Positions 1 through 9,459 of a DNA stretch of 47,313 nucleotides are shown in pieces. Made by a program: the position numbers and the translations under genes. Position 1 is the stretch's first letter. Every line of letters starts with the position of its first letter. This DNA is from JANQIV01 sp050117315 (lineage in GTDB: Bacteria > Bacteroidota > Ignavibacteria > Ignavibacteriales > Melioribacteraceae), in assembly GCA_050117315.1 (NCBI GenBank), contig JASFMY010000038.1, forward strand, positions 1 through 47,313. Direction: 5' to 3'. The notes beneath the pieces were generated by a model, which saw nothing but the letters and a program-made list of their open reading frames with translations, was not told the origin of the DNA and ran no database searches.

Positions 1-60
1 GGTTTTTCTTCCGTCCGGTCTCGGCGTTTTTTTTCCCTTTCCAGGAAGTTTCAGCTTTTA

Positions 61-250
61 CCTCATGCCAGGCGCACTTATTGTCCACGACCTGAAAGGT
101 CGTGCCTATGATTATTTATTTTAGTTACGCAACACATCCTAAATGCCGGAGGTTAATATTATCCTAAAATTCCCGGACTTTAGTCCCAAAAACTAATGAT
201 TTGGGCTATCCGAAGGATCCCTTTCCGGGAAAGCCCATAGTTGTGTGTCA
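61..250. repeat. Family B/REP-like repeat fragments
   Basis: Two pieces of dispersed repeat lie end to end. Positions about 80-136 match the right half of the element at 18977-19168: a hairpin (ACGACCT GAA AGGTCGT), the same A+T-rich tail, and a terminal repeat AGTTACGCAACACA at 123-136. Positions about 140-208 match the repeat at 23010-23220 but without the MITE that interrupts that copy, so this is the empty-site reference for that insertion. A further palindrome around CCGAAGGATCCCTT lies at 208-230 and recurs near 1378-1392. No coding capacity is apparent. Confidence 0.7.
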
Positions 251-343
251 ATCATCCTTTCCCCAACTTGTCCCGTAGGGATTCATTATGAAAAAGTTGG
301 GGCTATTTGCTAATATCTCGTTAAGTTGACGCCCATGCGCAGA

Positions 344-478
344 GTGGGATGAGGAATCTTTCAATTAGAGTACGATTTCAAAGATTTCTCCCTCCAGTCG
401 AAATCACACTCTAATTAAAAGATTTCTCACCCCAAAAACGGGTTCGAAATGACAATTTTTTTATTTCGCAGAAACTCT
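344..478. repeat. Rearranged family A MITE (hybrid copy)
   Basis: The right end (GCAGAAACTCT, ending at 478) and the segment from about 412 match the MITE at 23027-23167 in the same orientation. The left part (about 350-402) instead matches the same element in the opposite orientation, as at 11938-12078. The copy is therefore two inward-facing pieces joined together, and no left terminal repeat is visible. AAT at 479-481 is consistent with the AAT/ATT target duplications of the other copies, but the partner duplication is missing. Confidence 0.6.
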
Positions 479-740
479 AATGTTAACCCATATGTTCCGC
501 TGTCCGAGAAAAAGCTCTTATATTGTTCCACAAGTTTATAATATAATGCCTCAAAAAATGAACTATCTCTCCTTCTTAATCCATCTCCGGCAGAGCTTTT
601 GGCTGGTGCTTTTTGCAATCCCAGATGATTTAATTTTCCACTTAATGCCTTTATATTTCTCCCATTGAATCGCATCTACTTAATATTGAGTCCTTCGATG
701 ATATAATGGCATTAATGATTGGGTATCTACATAAGATATT
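479..740 (-). pseudogene. IS4-family (DUF4372-type) transposase N-terminal remnant
   Basis: Read on the minus strand, the segment encodes pieces resembling the N-terminal region of IS4-family transposases: CDSMGEI in one frame, then GKLNHLGLQKAPAKSSAGD and LRRRDSSFFEALYYKLVEQ in the next, ending in FFSDSGTYG. At least one frameshift separates CDSMGEI from the rest. The gene stops where the hybrid MITE begins at 478, and no catalytic DDE region follows. It is a dead fragment. The family assignment rests on remembered motif similarity only. Confidence 0.5.
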
Positions 741-920
741 CTTTCTTTTTTGTTTTAGTGCAATAAGTTGGAAATTTTCCAAATAATTTGGGAAATAGAA
801 AAATCAGCAATGAGATTACAAAAATGAAAACTTAGTAACACCCGAAATTAAGACTTTTCACACAGTCTCTTAAATCGTGGGTTAATGAAATACAGATTCT
901 ATTTATGAACTGGTTCTCGC

Positions 921-994
921 CGAGTAGACAAAGGGGATTTTCATCCCTAAGCCTCTCACAGAACCGTACGTGACAGTCTCCCGTCATACGGCTC
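921..994 (-). ncRNA. Group II intron 3' end, domains V and VI
   Basis: On the minus strand, 994-961 forms a textbook 34-nt group II domain V. It starts with GAGCCGTA (containing the AGC catalytic triad), which pairs with the closing TACGGTTC. A CG bulge and a 6-bp upper stem (TGACGG/CTGTCA) follow, capped by a GAGA (GNRA) tetraloop. The downstream sequence contains a domain VI-like hairpin (AGGGAT GAAA ATCCCC) and a TCTACTCG 3' end near 921-928. No reverse transcriptase/maturase ORF is found upstream (995-1436), so the intron is ORF-less, truncated or a remnant. The 5' boundary is unknown. Confidence 0.75.
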
Positions 995-1436
995 GTGTTT
1001 TATAAATTTCGACTGTAACCCTTCTGCCAATGATAAAACTTTGCCGGGCAGCTTGGTTTTATCCGCTTTTGTTTTTTTGACTTGCTGATCGATTTCTGAG
1101 TTTGTGCTTCTTCTTTATCCAGTTTATCAGCTTCAAGTCTATTTTCTATGGGTACTGTTTCATTTACGTGACTATTAATTTGTTAATCTTCCCATTTTTT
1201 TTGACCTTTTCTCTGTCCGCTCACCACAGTTGCCTTACGACTTTTTGCAGCGCAGAGTGGTTTGGTAACTCCGCCTGTTCGGCCTTACCGATACTTCGTC
1301 CCGTTTAGCTCTTTCCGGAATTGTACCATCTTTATTACAGCATGTTAATGAACTTCTATCTAACTTCACGGCACAACGAAGGGATCCTTCGGACAATAGT
1401 TTTATAAATTCATTTCTATTTAGCGTAAAAGGATTA
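995..1436. other. Noncoding stretch, possibly upstream group II intron sequence
   Basis: This lies directly 5' (minus strand) of intron domain V and may hold decayed domain I-IV sequence. Minus-strand and plus-strand ORFs of 68-77 codons exist here but show no recognisable domain and look spurious. No maturase motif (for example YADD) is visible. A short palindrome around GAAGGGATCCTTC sits at about 1378-1392. Confidence 0.35.
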
Positions 1437-2237
1437 CTATTCCGTAAATACAAACGTTGTATCTGCAATTATTGATGAGCCGATATAACCGTAAGCATTA
1501 TCTGTTACATTTACCTGGCCATTATCTTCATAAAAGTGTTTATAGATATTTTCATCGCAGGCTATTATGGCTACTTTCACAGAATCATAATTCTTATAAG
1601 GCTTTCTAATACTAAATTTTTCTTGGTAATTAGCCTGCTTCTCTAAAAATTCAGTCATGACCCATATATATTCATCTAATTCGGAAACCGTCTTTTTCTT
1701 ATCGTAATAAATTTTACCCGATACATAAAATTCAGCGTCTTCCAAATCATCCCAAAAAAGTTCACCTTTTACATAATCACTATCATTTTGAGCTACAGTT
1801 GTGTAAAAGCCCGGAATTTCTTTTAACGTTTTAACTTCACCTGTAACTGTTTCACCATTATATTCAATACTCACTTTATACTTCGTATCCGGTTTTAAAT
1901 TTAGTTTAGATGTATTCGTAATGTATTTGCGTTTAATAAAAATTGAATCGCGCAAATTCATACAAAAATCACTATAACTAATGCCGTCTTCTCCGGTTAT
2001 AGTAATAACAGCATTATCTGCAAAAGCCTCATCATATGCGCTAAAAGGCCAACCTTCCAAAGTCTCGCTTATATCGAGAGTATTATAGACATAATATTCT
2101 TGTTGATCCCGGTTAACACTAACATCTATAAAAACACTTTGATGTATTTCTATTTGACCAGTGTCGTTTAGATTTTCGCATCCGTTAAAAAACAAAAACA
2201 GAATGAATGATATAGTTATAAAAGTTCTCTTTTCCAT
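1437..2237 (-). CDS. DUF4249-like outer-membrane-associated lipoprotein
   Basis: This 266-residue protein has a hydrophobic leader ending in a lipobox-like LFFNGC with the Cys at residue 20, so it should be lipidated. The body is beta-rich (Ig-like, with an ITITGEDGISYSDF segment). This resembles DUF4249 proteins, which in Bacteroidota are typically encoded with a TonB-dependent receptor. Here its ATG overlaps the receptor stop codon by one base (TAATG), so translation is probably coupled. It likely sits in the outer membrane as an accessory to that receptor; the substrate is unknown. Because the receptor frame is broken upstream, the function of the pair is doubtful. Confidence 0.65.
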   Translation of the reverse strand: MEKRTFITISFILFLFFNGCENLNDTGQIEIHQSVFIDVSVNRDQQEYYVYNTLDISETLEGWPFSAYDEAFADNAVITITGEDGISYSDFCMNLRDSIFIKRKYITNTSKLNLKPDTKYKVSIEYNGETVTGEVKTLKEIPGFYTTVAQNDSDYVKGELFWDDLEDAEFYVSGKIYYDKKKTVSELDEYIWVMTEFLEKQANYQEKFSIRKPYKNYDSVKVAIIACDENIYKHFYEDNGQVNVTDNAYGYIGSSIIADTTFVFTE

Positions 2238-4529
2238 TAAAACTCCAACGTTACACCAATTGTAGGAATGATTTCGGAACCTCGTTCGGTACCACTGTGA
2301 ACACTTGTATCGCTGGGACGCGGATCATAATTAAATGAATTTTTACTACGATAAACATTGAGTATCTGTAAGTAAGGTTTAGCGGCTATTCCCCACCAAA
2401 TAAACTTACCGGTTATACCGATATCCATTCTATTATAAGCAGAATACCTTACAGTGTTTTTTCTTCCGTAGGAAAGTTCCCAATCAAAAATATTAATACC
2501 ATACATAGCACCATAGTACGAACCACTTAAATATTTACCGACCGCGGCTGTATAAGGAAGTCCGGTTGCGTAAATCCAAAAAGCGTTAAACTGCCACCTC
2601 TCGCTTAGGTTAAAATTTAATAAGGCTTTTACTGTATGTGTTCTATCGTAATTTGCATAGTATTCATAACCTCTGTCTTTAACAGAACGGGAAAGCGAAT
2701 AAACCAACCAGCCGGTTATAAACCCTTCTTTCTTTTTTACCAAAAGGTCTACACCTTTAGCATAGCCGTCCACATATGTTGTTGTTTTAGTTATTTCATC
2801 GGAAGAAGTCAGATTGGTTCTAGTTTTATAATAAGCTTCCGATTCAAAATTATAACCTGGGATAAAATCATACCAGTTGAAACCAATGCTGTAATGATTC
2901 GAAGTACGAACTTCACCGGATGATTCAGACAAAAAATAAGCTGCAAACGGAGCAAAAGTTGTTGAGTAAATAAGCTCCTTTTTAGAACAAAGATATTGGT
3001 AATACCTTCCGGAGTTAAGTTTTAGTTCAATGTCCTTATTAAACTTATATGACAGTAAAACGAAAGGCGAATGTAGAACATCATTGATTGAGGTTAAATA
3101 TGCCGCTCTATAGCCGAATATAGCAGATAACTTTGGAGTTAATATTAGTTCATTAGATATATAAGCAGAAATTACATCTTCATTATTTATTTGAGCTATA
3201 TTGAGTAGGCGCAAAATCAAAAAACACATCTTCCAGATTCCCATTTATGTCACTGCCTAATTGCTGCTCGTAAATATCCCAAGAATTTTTAACTTCCAAC
3301 CTATTATATTGAAGAGAAAGATCGGTCTGCAGCCCGGTGAAATTAAATTTTAAGCTGGCTTTAGCGCTGTAATCTTTTATATAATTATCAATTGTAATAT
3401 GTTCATTCCCTTCTATATTCTTATCCACATCAATAACCCATCCACTTGATTCTGCTGCTTCGGCATCAGCTCCGGCTTTTGATTCGGAGTAATAGGTAGA
3501 CAGTTCGAGAGAACCGAAATTAAATAGATGCTCATAAGAAACTTTAGCTAATTTATTCCCCCAATTAAGGTCTTCATTCTTATATATTATATTGTCTCCC
3601 TGGTACAGTTCGTAAATGTCTTTTGAATAAAAGAACTCGGCTGAAAATAGATTTTTATCATCAAACGGAAGTGTATACTTACCGCTGAAATCATAAAAAT
3701 AATAAGGGAAATCGCCAAATAAATTAAAAATAAGATCAGGGTAAGTTCTACGCGCCGAAACAAGAAAAGTACCTTTACCAAGTTTGCCTTCCAAAGCTCC
3801 TTTGCTTGATAGCAAACCGATTGAAGCTGTGCCGCTCATTCTTTCGCGGTTACCGCTTTTTGTATGAAGACTTAAAACACCAGACAACGCGTTACTAAAA
3901 TTGAGTGGATAATTTGAAGGATATAATATTTCCCGTTCTACCATATCGGTATTAAAAATGCTGTAAATCCCCCCCGCATGATGCGGATTATAAACCGGTA
4001 CTTCATCCAAAGTTATTAATGTTTCATCAAAATTTCCGCCGCGTAGAAATATTAAGTCAGAAACATCATGAGACTGAGTAACTCCAGGCAAGGCTTGTAC
4101 TGCTCTAATAGGATCGGATTCGACAAATACCGGAATGTTCCTTAACTCCCCTTGATCCAATTGAAACGTTTTGTATTTTTCAGTTTCAATAAATTTTGTG
4201 CCGAATACAGTTACCTTTTCGGTTTGAACCGGCTGAGGAGCTAAATAAAAGAAGATGATTTTTTCTTCATCTTCTTCTTCGATAGTCAAGTTTTTTATTG
4301 CCGGTTTATAGCCAAGCATCTTTGCGGTAAGAGTATGTTCGCCTGATGGAAGTTCAAGACTATAAAATCCGGAGGAATCCGAAACCGCAATTCCGAATCC
4401 CTCTTTTACAATTGCCACTCCAACAATTACTTCGTTGGTTTGTTTATCCCTTATGTAACCTTTTATAATTATTTGAGCAAAAAGGCTATTTGAGAATAGA
4501 ACTAAAAATAGGAAGCAGAATATTTTCAT
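2237..4529 (-). pseudogene. TonB-dependent receptor, split by a frameshift near 3200
   Basis: The 5' part (4529-3183, 448 residues) has a signal peptide (about residues 1-18), a carboxypeptidase-regulatory-like beta domain (about 20-100) and a plug with IRAVQALPGV and FLRGGNFDETLITLDEVPV. The 3' part continues the barrel and ends in GVTLEF, with the terminal Phe typical of beta-barrels. The two frames overlap at 3183-3244. The barrel reads through (PTQY then AQINNEDVISAY) if one extra base near 3200 is ignored. Restored length would be about 760 residues, normal for a DUF4249-paired, SusD-less receptor. It could be a real mutation or an assembly indel. The downstream lipoprotein gene is intact. 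Confidence 0.8.
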
Positions 4530-5262
4530 GAATATTATGGTTTTATATGGTAAAAGGTTACTTAGCTTTTGTAAAGCAATGGTTATTTGTCCTGGCTAAA
4601 CATAGGACAAATGAAATAAAAAATATAGTTGGAAATATATTGAATATTCACCATAATACTAGTCATAAATATATCCCTATTTAATATAACAATACTATCA
4701 AGAACCCATTGTGTGAAAAAGAAAGAATATTTATTACAGAATTTTTATATACATGTCCTCTAATTCGGATTGTTATTTCGAACATTCGACGTTCCGCCAC
4801 GGCAGATTGTCTAAGTAAGAAATCTTTATACGACTTTATTTAGTTGAACCAAGGACAAGATATCTCCTCACAAAAAACGTTCGTCGATATGACAATTAAA
4901 TACTGTTCTTGTAATTACCAATTATATCGTTTACTATTTCACACAACGGGTATACATAACTATTATTTTACATAAGTTCCCTCAACAATAACATTTTAAT
5001 ATTTCTGATTATGGATGAATCTCGAATAAAATATTACAATATTCATAAACATAAGAGTCAATTTTGATTGATTTTAAATATTTTTGGCTTTCTATTGAGT
5101 TCAATTAATTGAGAATAAAATCTTAATTTTGTATTGTGAATATGGTTAGTTAAGAGAAAGATAGTTGTGCCAAATGGTTTCGATATTTTACCTTTTAATT
5201 AGATTTTGATTAAGTACGAAATTGATCTTATTATACTTTTATTTGTAGAAGGATTATAAATA
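4530..5262. other. Intergenic region with decayed repeat and GMC promoter region
   Basis: No gene is visible. About 4750-4905 contains segments that look like a heavily mutated family A MITE (TTATTTCGAAC, AAGAAATCTTTA, ATCTCCTCACAAAAAACG, ATATGACAATT). The rest is A+T-rich. The stretch upstream of 5263 should hold the promoter of the GMC gene, but I cannot place a convincing -33/-7 pair. A weak Shine-Dalgarno (AAGGATT) precedes the ATG. Confidence 0.5.
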
Positions 5263-6951
5263 ATGACTTCAGAAAAAAAATATGATGTTCTTGTTGTGGG
5301 GTCCGGTGCAACAGGTGGCTTCGCAGCTAAAGAATTAACAGAAAATGGTCTTGATGTAATTGTACTTGAAGCCGGCCCGCTTCTTGATGAAAGTTCATTC
5401 CACAAAAAGAAATCTAGTATGAAAGGCATTGGTTCTATGCCGCGCATTATTGCCGGATTAACCGGGCAGCACATTCAAGCTAGAGCATCATTTTATTCAC
5501 CCGATCAACGCTTTCTATTCGTAAACGATTTAAAAAATCCTTACTCCTATCCTTCCGATGATTTCTTTCTTTGGATTCGAAGTAGAAATGTCGGCGGTAG
5601 GTTTATGTCTTGGGGACGCGTTGCATTAAGGATGTCTGATTATGCTTTTAAGTCAAAAAAATATGAAGGAGTTGGTGAGGACTGGCCTATCAGCTACGAA
5701 GATATTGCTCCTTATTACGATAAGGTTGAGGATTTTCTTGGTATTATAGGGTCAAAAGATAATATTCCTTTCCTCCCTGACGGTAAGTATATAAAAACCG
5801 CCGGCTATAGTAGTTTTGAAAAAGAATTTAAGGAAACGGTAGAATCCAAGTGGCCGGAGCGAAAAGTGATTCCTTGGCGTTATGTTAGCGAAAATGCCAC
5901 ACCGGTAGATAAAAATAATAATCGTATCTCATCTCCTATTGCTGCTGCATTAGCAACCGGTAACCTCGAATTACGAACTAACGCCATTGTTACAAAACTT
6001 AATATTGATCCGGTAAGTGGTAAAGCAACCGGAGTGGAATATATAGACGCTAAAACAAAAAAAATAAATAATGTTTCTGCAAATGTTGTTGTTCTTTGCG
6101 CTTCAACAATAGAAAGTATTCGTATATTATTTAATTCCGCAAATACCAAACACCCCGATGGTGTCGGCAATTCATCGGATTTGCTTGGTAGATACTTTAT
6201 GGATCAAGTTCCGTCATTAGTATTCGGAACAGTACCACATAGAACCGGATGGGAATTGGTAGACGGTACATCGGCCGAAAATAACAATGGCGGGATCTAC
6301 ATTCCTAGATTCCAAAATCTGGATAAACCAACTAACACCGAGTTTAAAGGAGGTTTCAACATACAAGGAATAATTGGGCGCGGCTACGTTCCCGATAATC
6401 ACCCCGCACAATATGGATTTATGGGTCACGGAGAGATGCTTCCGTATTACGAAAACCGTATTACTATTAATCCTAAGAGAAAAGATGCATGGGGAATACC
6501 GGTTCCCTACATAAATATAAGAATGGGAGAAAACGAACGTAATTTAGTTCGCTGTCAATTGGACACAACCAAAGAAATGCTCTTTGAAGCAGGATACTCT
6601 ATCGACTTTGCAATGAGTATACTGGGGCTGGATGACGAGAATAATATTTTGCCAAATGCAAATTGGTTCGAGAGATTTTTGTTTCGTAAATCTTATAAAA
6701 AAAGCATGGCTCTTGGTGCCGCCATTCATGAATGCGGTGGGGCTAAAATGGGTGAAGACCCAAATAATTCTGTGCTTAATCCCTATAACCAATGTTGGGA
6801 CGCAAAAAATATATTTGTGACCGACAGCAGTTGTTTTCCTACTAACGGTTCTTGCGGCCCTACTTTAACAACAATGGCGATTACAATGAGAGCTTGCGAG
6901 TATATTGCTAATGAATACGGAAAATCTTCGGAACTTTCCGGTAAGGATTAA
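5263..6951 (+). CDS. GMC-family FAD-dependent oxidoreductase
   Basis: A 562-residue flavoprotein. The N-terminus holds the dinucleotide-binding GSGATGG (residues 13-19) and the acidic end of strand 2 (VLEAG, Glu36). The C-terminus holds the family signature HECGGAKMGEDPNNSVLNPYN, with catalytic His489, and an IFVTDSSCFPTNGSCGPTLT block. GMC enzymes oxidise alcohols or sugar hydroxyls. Some relatives oxidise glycosides at C3 before deglycosylation, which fits the neighbouring DUF6379 cluster on the opposite strand. In many GMC enzymes the residue before PTLT is Asn; here it is Gly532. No signal peptide is seen, so it is probably cytoplasmic. The substrate is inferred from context only. Confidence 0.85.
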   Translation: MTSEKKYDVLVVGSGATGGFAAKELTENGLDVIVLEAGPLLDESSFHKKKSSMKGIGSMPRIIAGLTGQHIQARASFYSPDQRFLFVNDLKNPYSYPSDDFFLWIRSRNVGGRFMSWGRVALRMSDYAFKSKKYEGVGEDWPISYEDIAPYYDKVEDFLGIIGSKDNIPFLPDGKYIKTAGYSSFEKEFKETVESKWPERKVIPWRYVSENATPVDKNNNRISSPIAAALATGNLELRTNAIVTKLNIDPVSGKATGVEYIDAKTKKINNVSANVVVLCASTIESIRILFNSANTKHPDGVGNSSDLLGRYFMDQVPSLVFGTVPHRTGWELVDGTSAENNNGGIYIPRFQNLDKPTNTEFKGGFNIQGIIGRGYVPDNHPAQYGFMGHGEMLPYYENRITINPKRKDAWGIPVPYINIRMGENERNLVRCQLDTTKEMLFEAGYSIDFAMSILGLDDENNILPNANWFERFLFRKSYKKSMALGAAIHECGGAKMGEDPNNSVLNPYNQCWDAKNIFVTDSSCFPTNGSCGPTLTTMAITMRACEYIANEYGKSSELSGKD

Positions 6952-7053
6952 CAAAGGTAAAACATATCTCAATACATACTTTTATAATTACATTAAACGA
7001 ATGAGTCATGAAATAAATTTTTGTGCTTCGGTGTTAGCAGAGGACTCTATTAA

Positions 7054-8410
7054 ATGAAGCAAGACACCGCTCCGAAATTAACACAAAAGCCAGTTTTATC
7101 AACTCTGGTTAAAATGGCTGTTCCTATGTTGGGAGGCGCCTTTGCTATGAATGCGTTCAATCTAACCGACACCTGGTTTGTTGCGCAACTCGGCACAATA
7201 CCTTTGGCTGCTATGAGTTTTAGTTTTCCGGTTGTAATGCTTTTAAACAGTATTACATGGGGACTGAGTACCGGCGCTACGGCCGTAATATCGCATGCCT
7301 TAGGAAAACATGATAAAGAATCCGCCCGGCATATCACTACCGATACATTAATACTGACAACAATTATAGTCATTTGCATTACGGTTTTGGGCTTACTTAC
7401 AATTGATGAAGTATTTATTATGCTGGGAGCCGATTCAACTGTTCTACCTTTAATACGCGAGTATATGACAATCTGGTATCTTGGGATAGCTTTTATGATA
7501 TACCCGATGATGACAAGTGATATTATAAGAGCTACAGGGGATACTGTAAGTCCGAGTGTAATAATGGTTATTGTTTCTATTTTGAATATGATTCTGGATC
7601 CGATCATGATATTCGGGATGTTTGGTTTTCCTCAAATGGGAATTAAAGGAGCTGCTCTTGCAACTGTATTATCAAGGGCTTTATCAAACATTCTTATGTT
7701 TTGGATATTAATTAAGCGTCACAATCTTCTTAGCATATGTATCCCAAAATTACATAACATGATAGCTTCATGGAAAAAAGTTTTGGAAATCGGTTTGCCG
7801 AGCAGTTTTACTAATATACTTGTGCCAATCTCAGGTGCTATAATTACACGCATTGTTGCCGCAACCGGTGCCGGAGCCAGACTAGAAATGTTTGCATTTA
7901 TGATTCCAATGGCCTTAGGCGTTTCTTAGTACCCTTTGTTGGGCAAAACTACGGAGCTAAACGTTTAGACAGAATCCTAAAAGGATTACGCTATAGTAAT
8001 ACCTTTGCTTTTGTTTTCGGGGAATAATAATGGCGTTAATATTTGCTTTGTTTTCTAATAGTATTGCTTCATTATTTAGTGAAGATCCTACAGTAATAAA
8101 TATCCTTACGAGCTATTTAATCATCGTTCCAATAGGTTACGGCATGATGGAAATTCATCGATATAGCGGATTTTTCTTAAATGGTCTTAAACAACCTCTT
8201 CACGCTACCGGCGTAAATGTTTTAAGAATTATCGGTTTGCTTATTCCCTTTTCTATTTTGGGCGGATACTTCTTTGATCTCAACGGGATATTTATAGGTC
8301 GTGCCATGTCGGATATAATTGCCGGATGTTGCGGAATGATTTGGGCAAGATCAATTTTGAATAGAATTATTTCTCGAAATAAAGCTGCCGGCAGTGAGTC
8401 AATCAATTAG
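7054..8410 (+). pseudogene. MATE-family efflux transporter with two frameshifts
   Basis: Residues 1-291 (to 7929) are a normal MATE N-terminal half, with NAFNLTDTWFVAQLG and repeated hydrophobic segments. The frame then stops. VPFVGQNYGAKRLDRILKGL, a conserved MATE block, continues in the second frame to about 8020. The last 126 residues, from FSNSIASLF, are in a third frame. Both breaks are cured by adding one base, in a TCTTAG context near 7927 and in a GGGG run near 8020. Restored, the protein is about 450 residues with 12 membrane segments. MATE proteins export organic cations and aromatics in exchange for Na+ or H+. It follows the GMC gene by about 100 bp and may have exported an aglycone. 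Confidence 0.8.
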
Positions 8411-8465
8411 AATTTTTCACTACCGGCAAGTATCTATTTATAGTGGGGGATGAGAATTCTAAGAA

Positions 8466-9458
8466 CTAATTCAAACCGCAAGCTGCTGCTCCCAGTAAAC
8501 CTGCTTTTGAATTCAGAATTACTTTCATGGGCATTTTAGAAAGTAATTCAACAAAGCGTCCCTTGCTCTTAAGTATCTCAAGAAATTGCGGCTTTTTCAA
8601 ATATTCAAGAATACGTGGCGGAATACCACCACCAAGATAGACTCCACCGGTTGATAACACTTTGAGCGCCAGGTTACCTGCTTCTGCTGCTAATATATCA
8701 CGGAAAAGTTCAAGTGTTGACACACAAATTTTACAAGGGTTCTTTTTCTCGTTTGCAGCTTTAATAATAATCGGCGTAGGGTCTTCACTCTGTGCCAAAC
8801 TTTCTTTCAACCATTCCGGTTCTGTCTCGCGCCCTGTATCTTTTAGAAAATCATATATGTTAGGAATCCCAAGCGCGCCGGAACAGACTCTTTCGTAACT
8901 AACATGATCGAATCCCTTCTTTTCTCTCATATAAGTTAAAAGATTCATTTGTGTTTCATTGGTAGGCCCAAAAGATACATGCGAACCTTCCGAAGGATGA
9001 GCCCGGTTTGTTGTACCATAACCGGTAAGGAATGCTTCACCCAATCCGGTGCCCGGTGCAACTATAGCAACATTGCCGCCCTCAATCGGGGCTCCCTCCT
9101 GAAGAGTATGGAGATCTGAGGACTCAAGTATCGGGATAGCGTACGCAACGGATTCCAAATCATTAATCAACTTAACAGATTCGAGGCCAAACTTAGTTTG
9201 CAATTTTTCGGCATCAACAATCCATGACAAATTAGTAATGGCGGCACATCCGTTTACAATTGGTCCTGCAACAGCTAAACATGCACTATCTATCTTTTGT
9301 CCAATATTTTTCAAGTAATCACTCATTATTGCTTCAAGACTTTCATATTGGACACTTGCGTAAGTCATCTCATTCAAAAGTATATGTGGTCCTGTCTCAT
9401 CAGTTACCATTGCAAGTATTGTCTTTGTGCCGCCTAAATCTCCAACAAGTACATTCAT
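8466..9458 (-). CDS. glk: Glucokinase, Glk (PF02685) type
   Basis: A 330-residue hexose kinase of the E. coli Glk type rather than the ROK type. Near the N-terminus is GDLGGTKT (phosphate 1 loop). Further along are NDLESVAYAI, APGTGLGEAF, the EGSHVSFGP block around the sugar site, and GGVYLGGGIPPR. It would phosphorylate glucose released by the upstream pathway with ATP. It starts one base after the stop of the preceding isomerase gene and is the last gene of the minus-strand cluster, which makes sense as the step feeding sugar to glycolysis. It converges with the MATE gene; I see no strong terminator between them. Confidence 0.88.
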   Translation of the reverse strand: MNVLVGDLGGTKTILAMVTDETGPHILLNEMTYASVQYESLEAIMSDYLKNIGQKIDSACLAVAGPIVNGCAAITNLSWIVDAEKLQTKFGLESVKLINDLESVAYAIPILESSDLHTLQEGAPIEGGNVAIVAPGTGLGEAFLTGYGTTNRAHPSEGSHVSFGPTNETQMNLLTYMREKKGFDHVSYERVCSGALGIPNIYDFLKDTGRETEPEWLKESLAQSEDPTPIIIKAANEKKNPCKICVSTLELFRDILAAEAGNLALKVLSTGGVYLGGGIPPRILEYLKKPQFLEILKSKGRFVELLSKMPMKVILNSKAGLLGAAACGLN

Positions 9459-9459
9459 A

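Noticed and set aside
427..675. 82-codon minus-strand ORF taken as an intact gene
   Set aside because: Its 3' end runs into the MITE and its 5' end is out of frame with further transposase-like sequence, so it is part of an IS4-like remnant.
3183..3244. Programmed ribosomal frameshift joining the two receptor frames
   Set aside because: No slippery heptamer with a following stem or pseudoknot is apparent at the junction; an indel is simpler.
5108..5131. TTG and TAATTTTG as a Bacteroidota-type promoter for the GMC gene
   Set aside because: The spacing between the two elements is too short compared with the 19-21 bp expected, and similar words are common in A+T-rich DNA.
7050..7607. 185-codon ORF antisense to the MATE gene
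   Set aside because: It is the complement of well-conserved MATE coding sequence and shows only low-complexity hydrophobic residues.
8411..8465. Bidirectional terminator between the MATE and glucokinase genes
   Set aside because: Only weak, interrupted pairing (CACTA/TAGTG) with no clear T-run.
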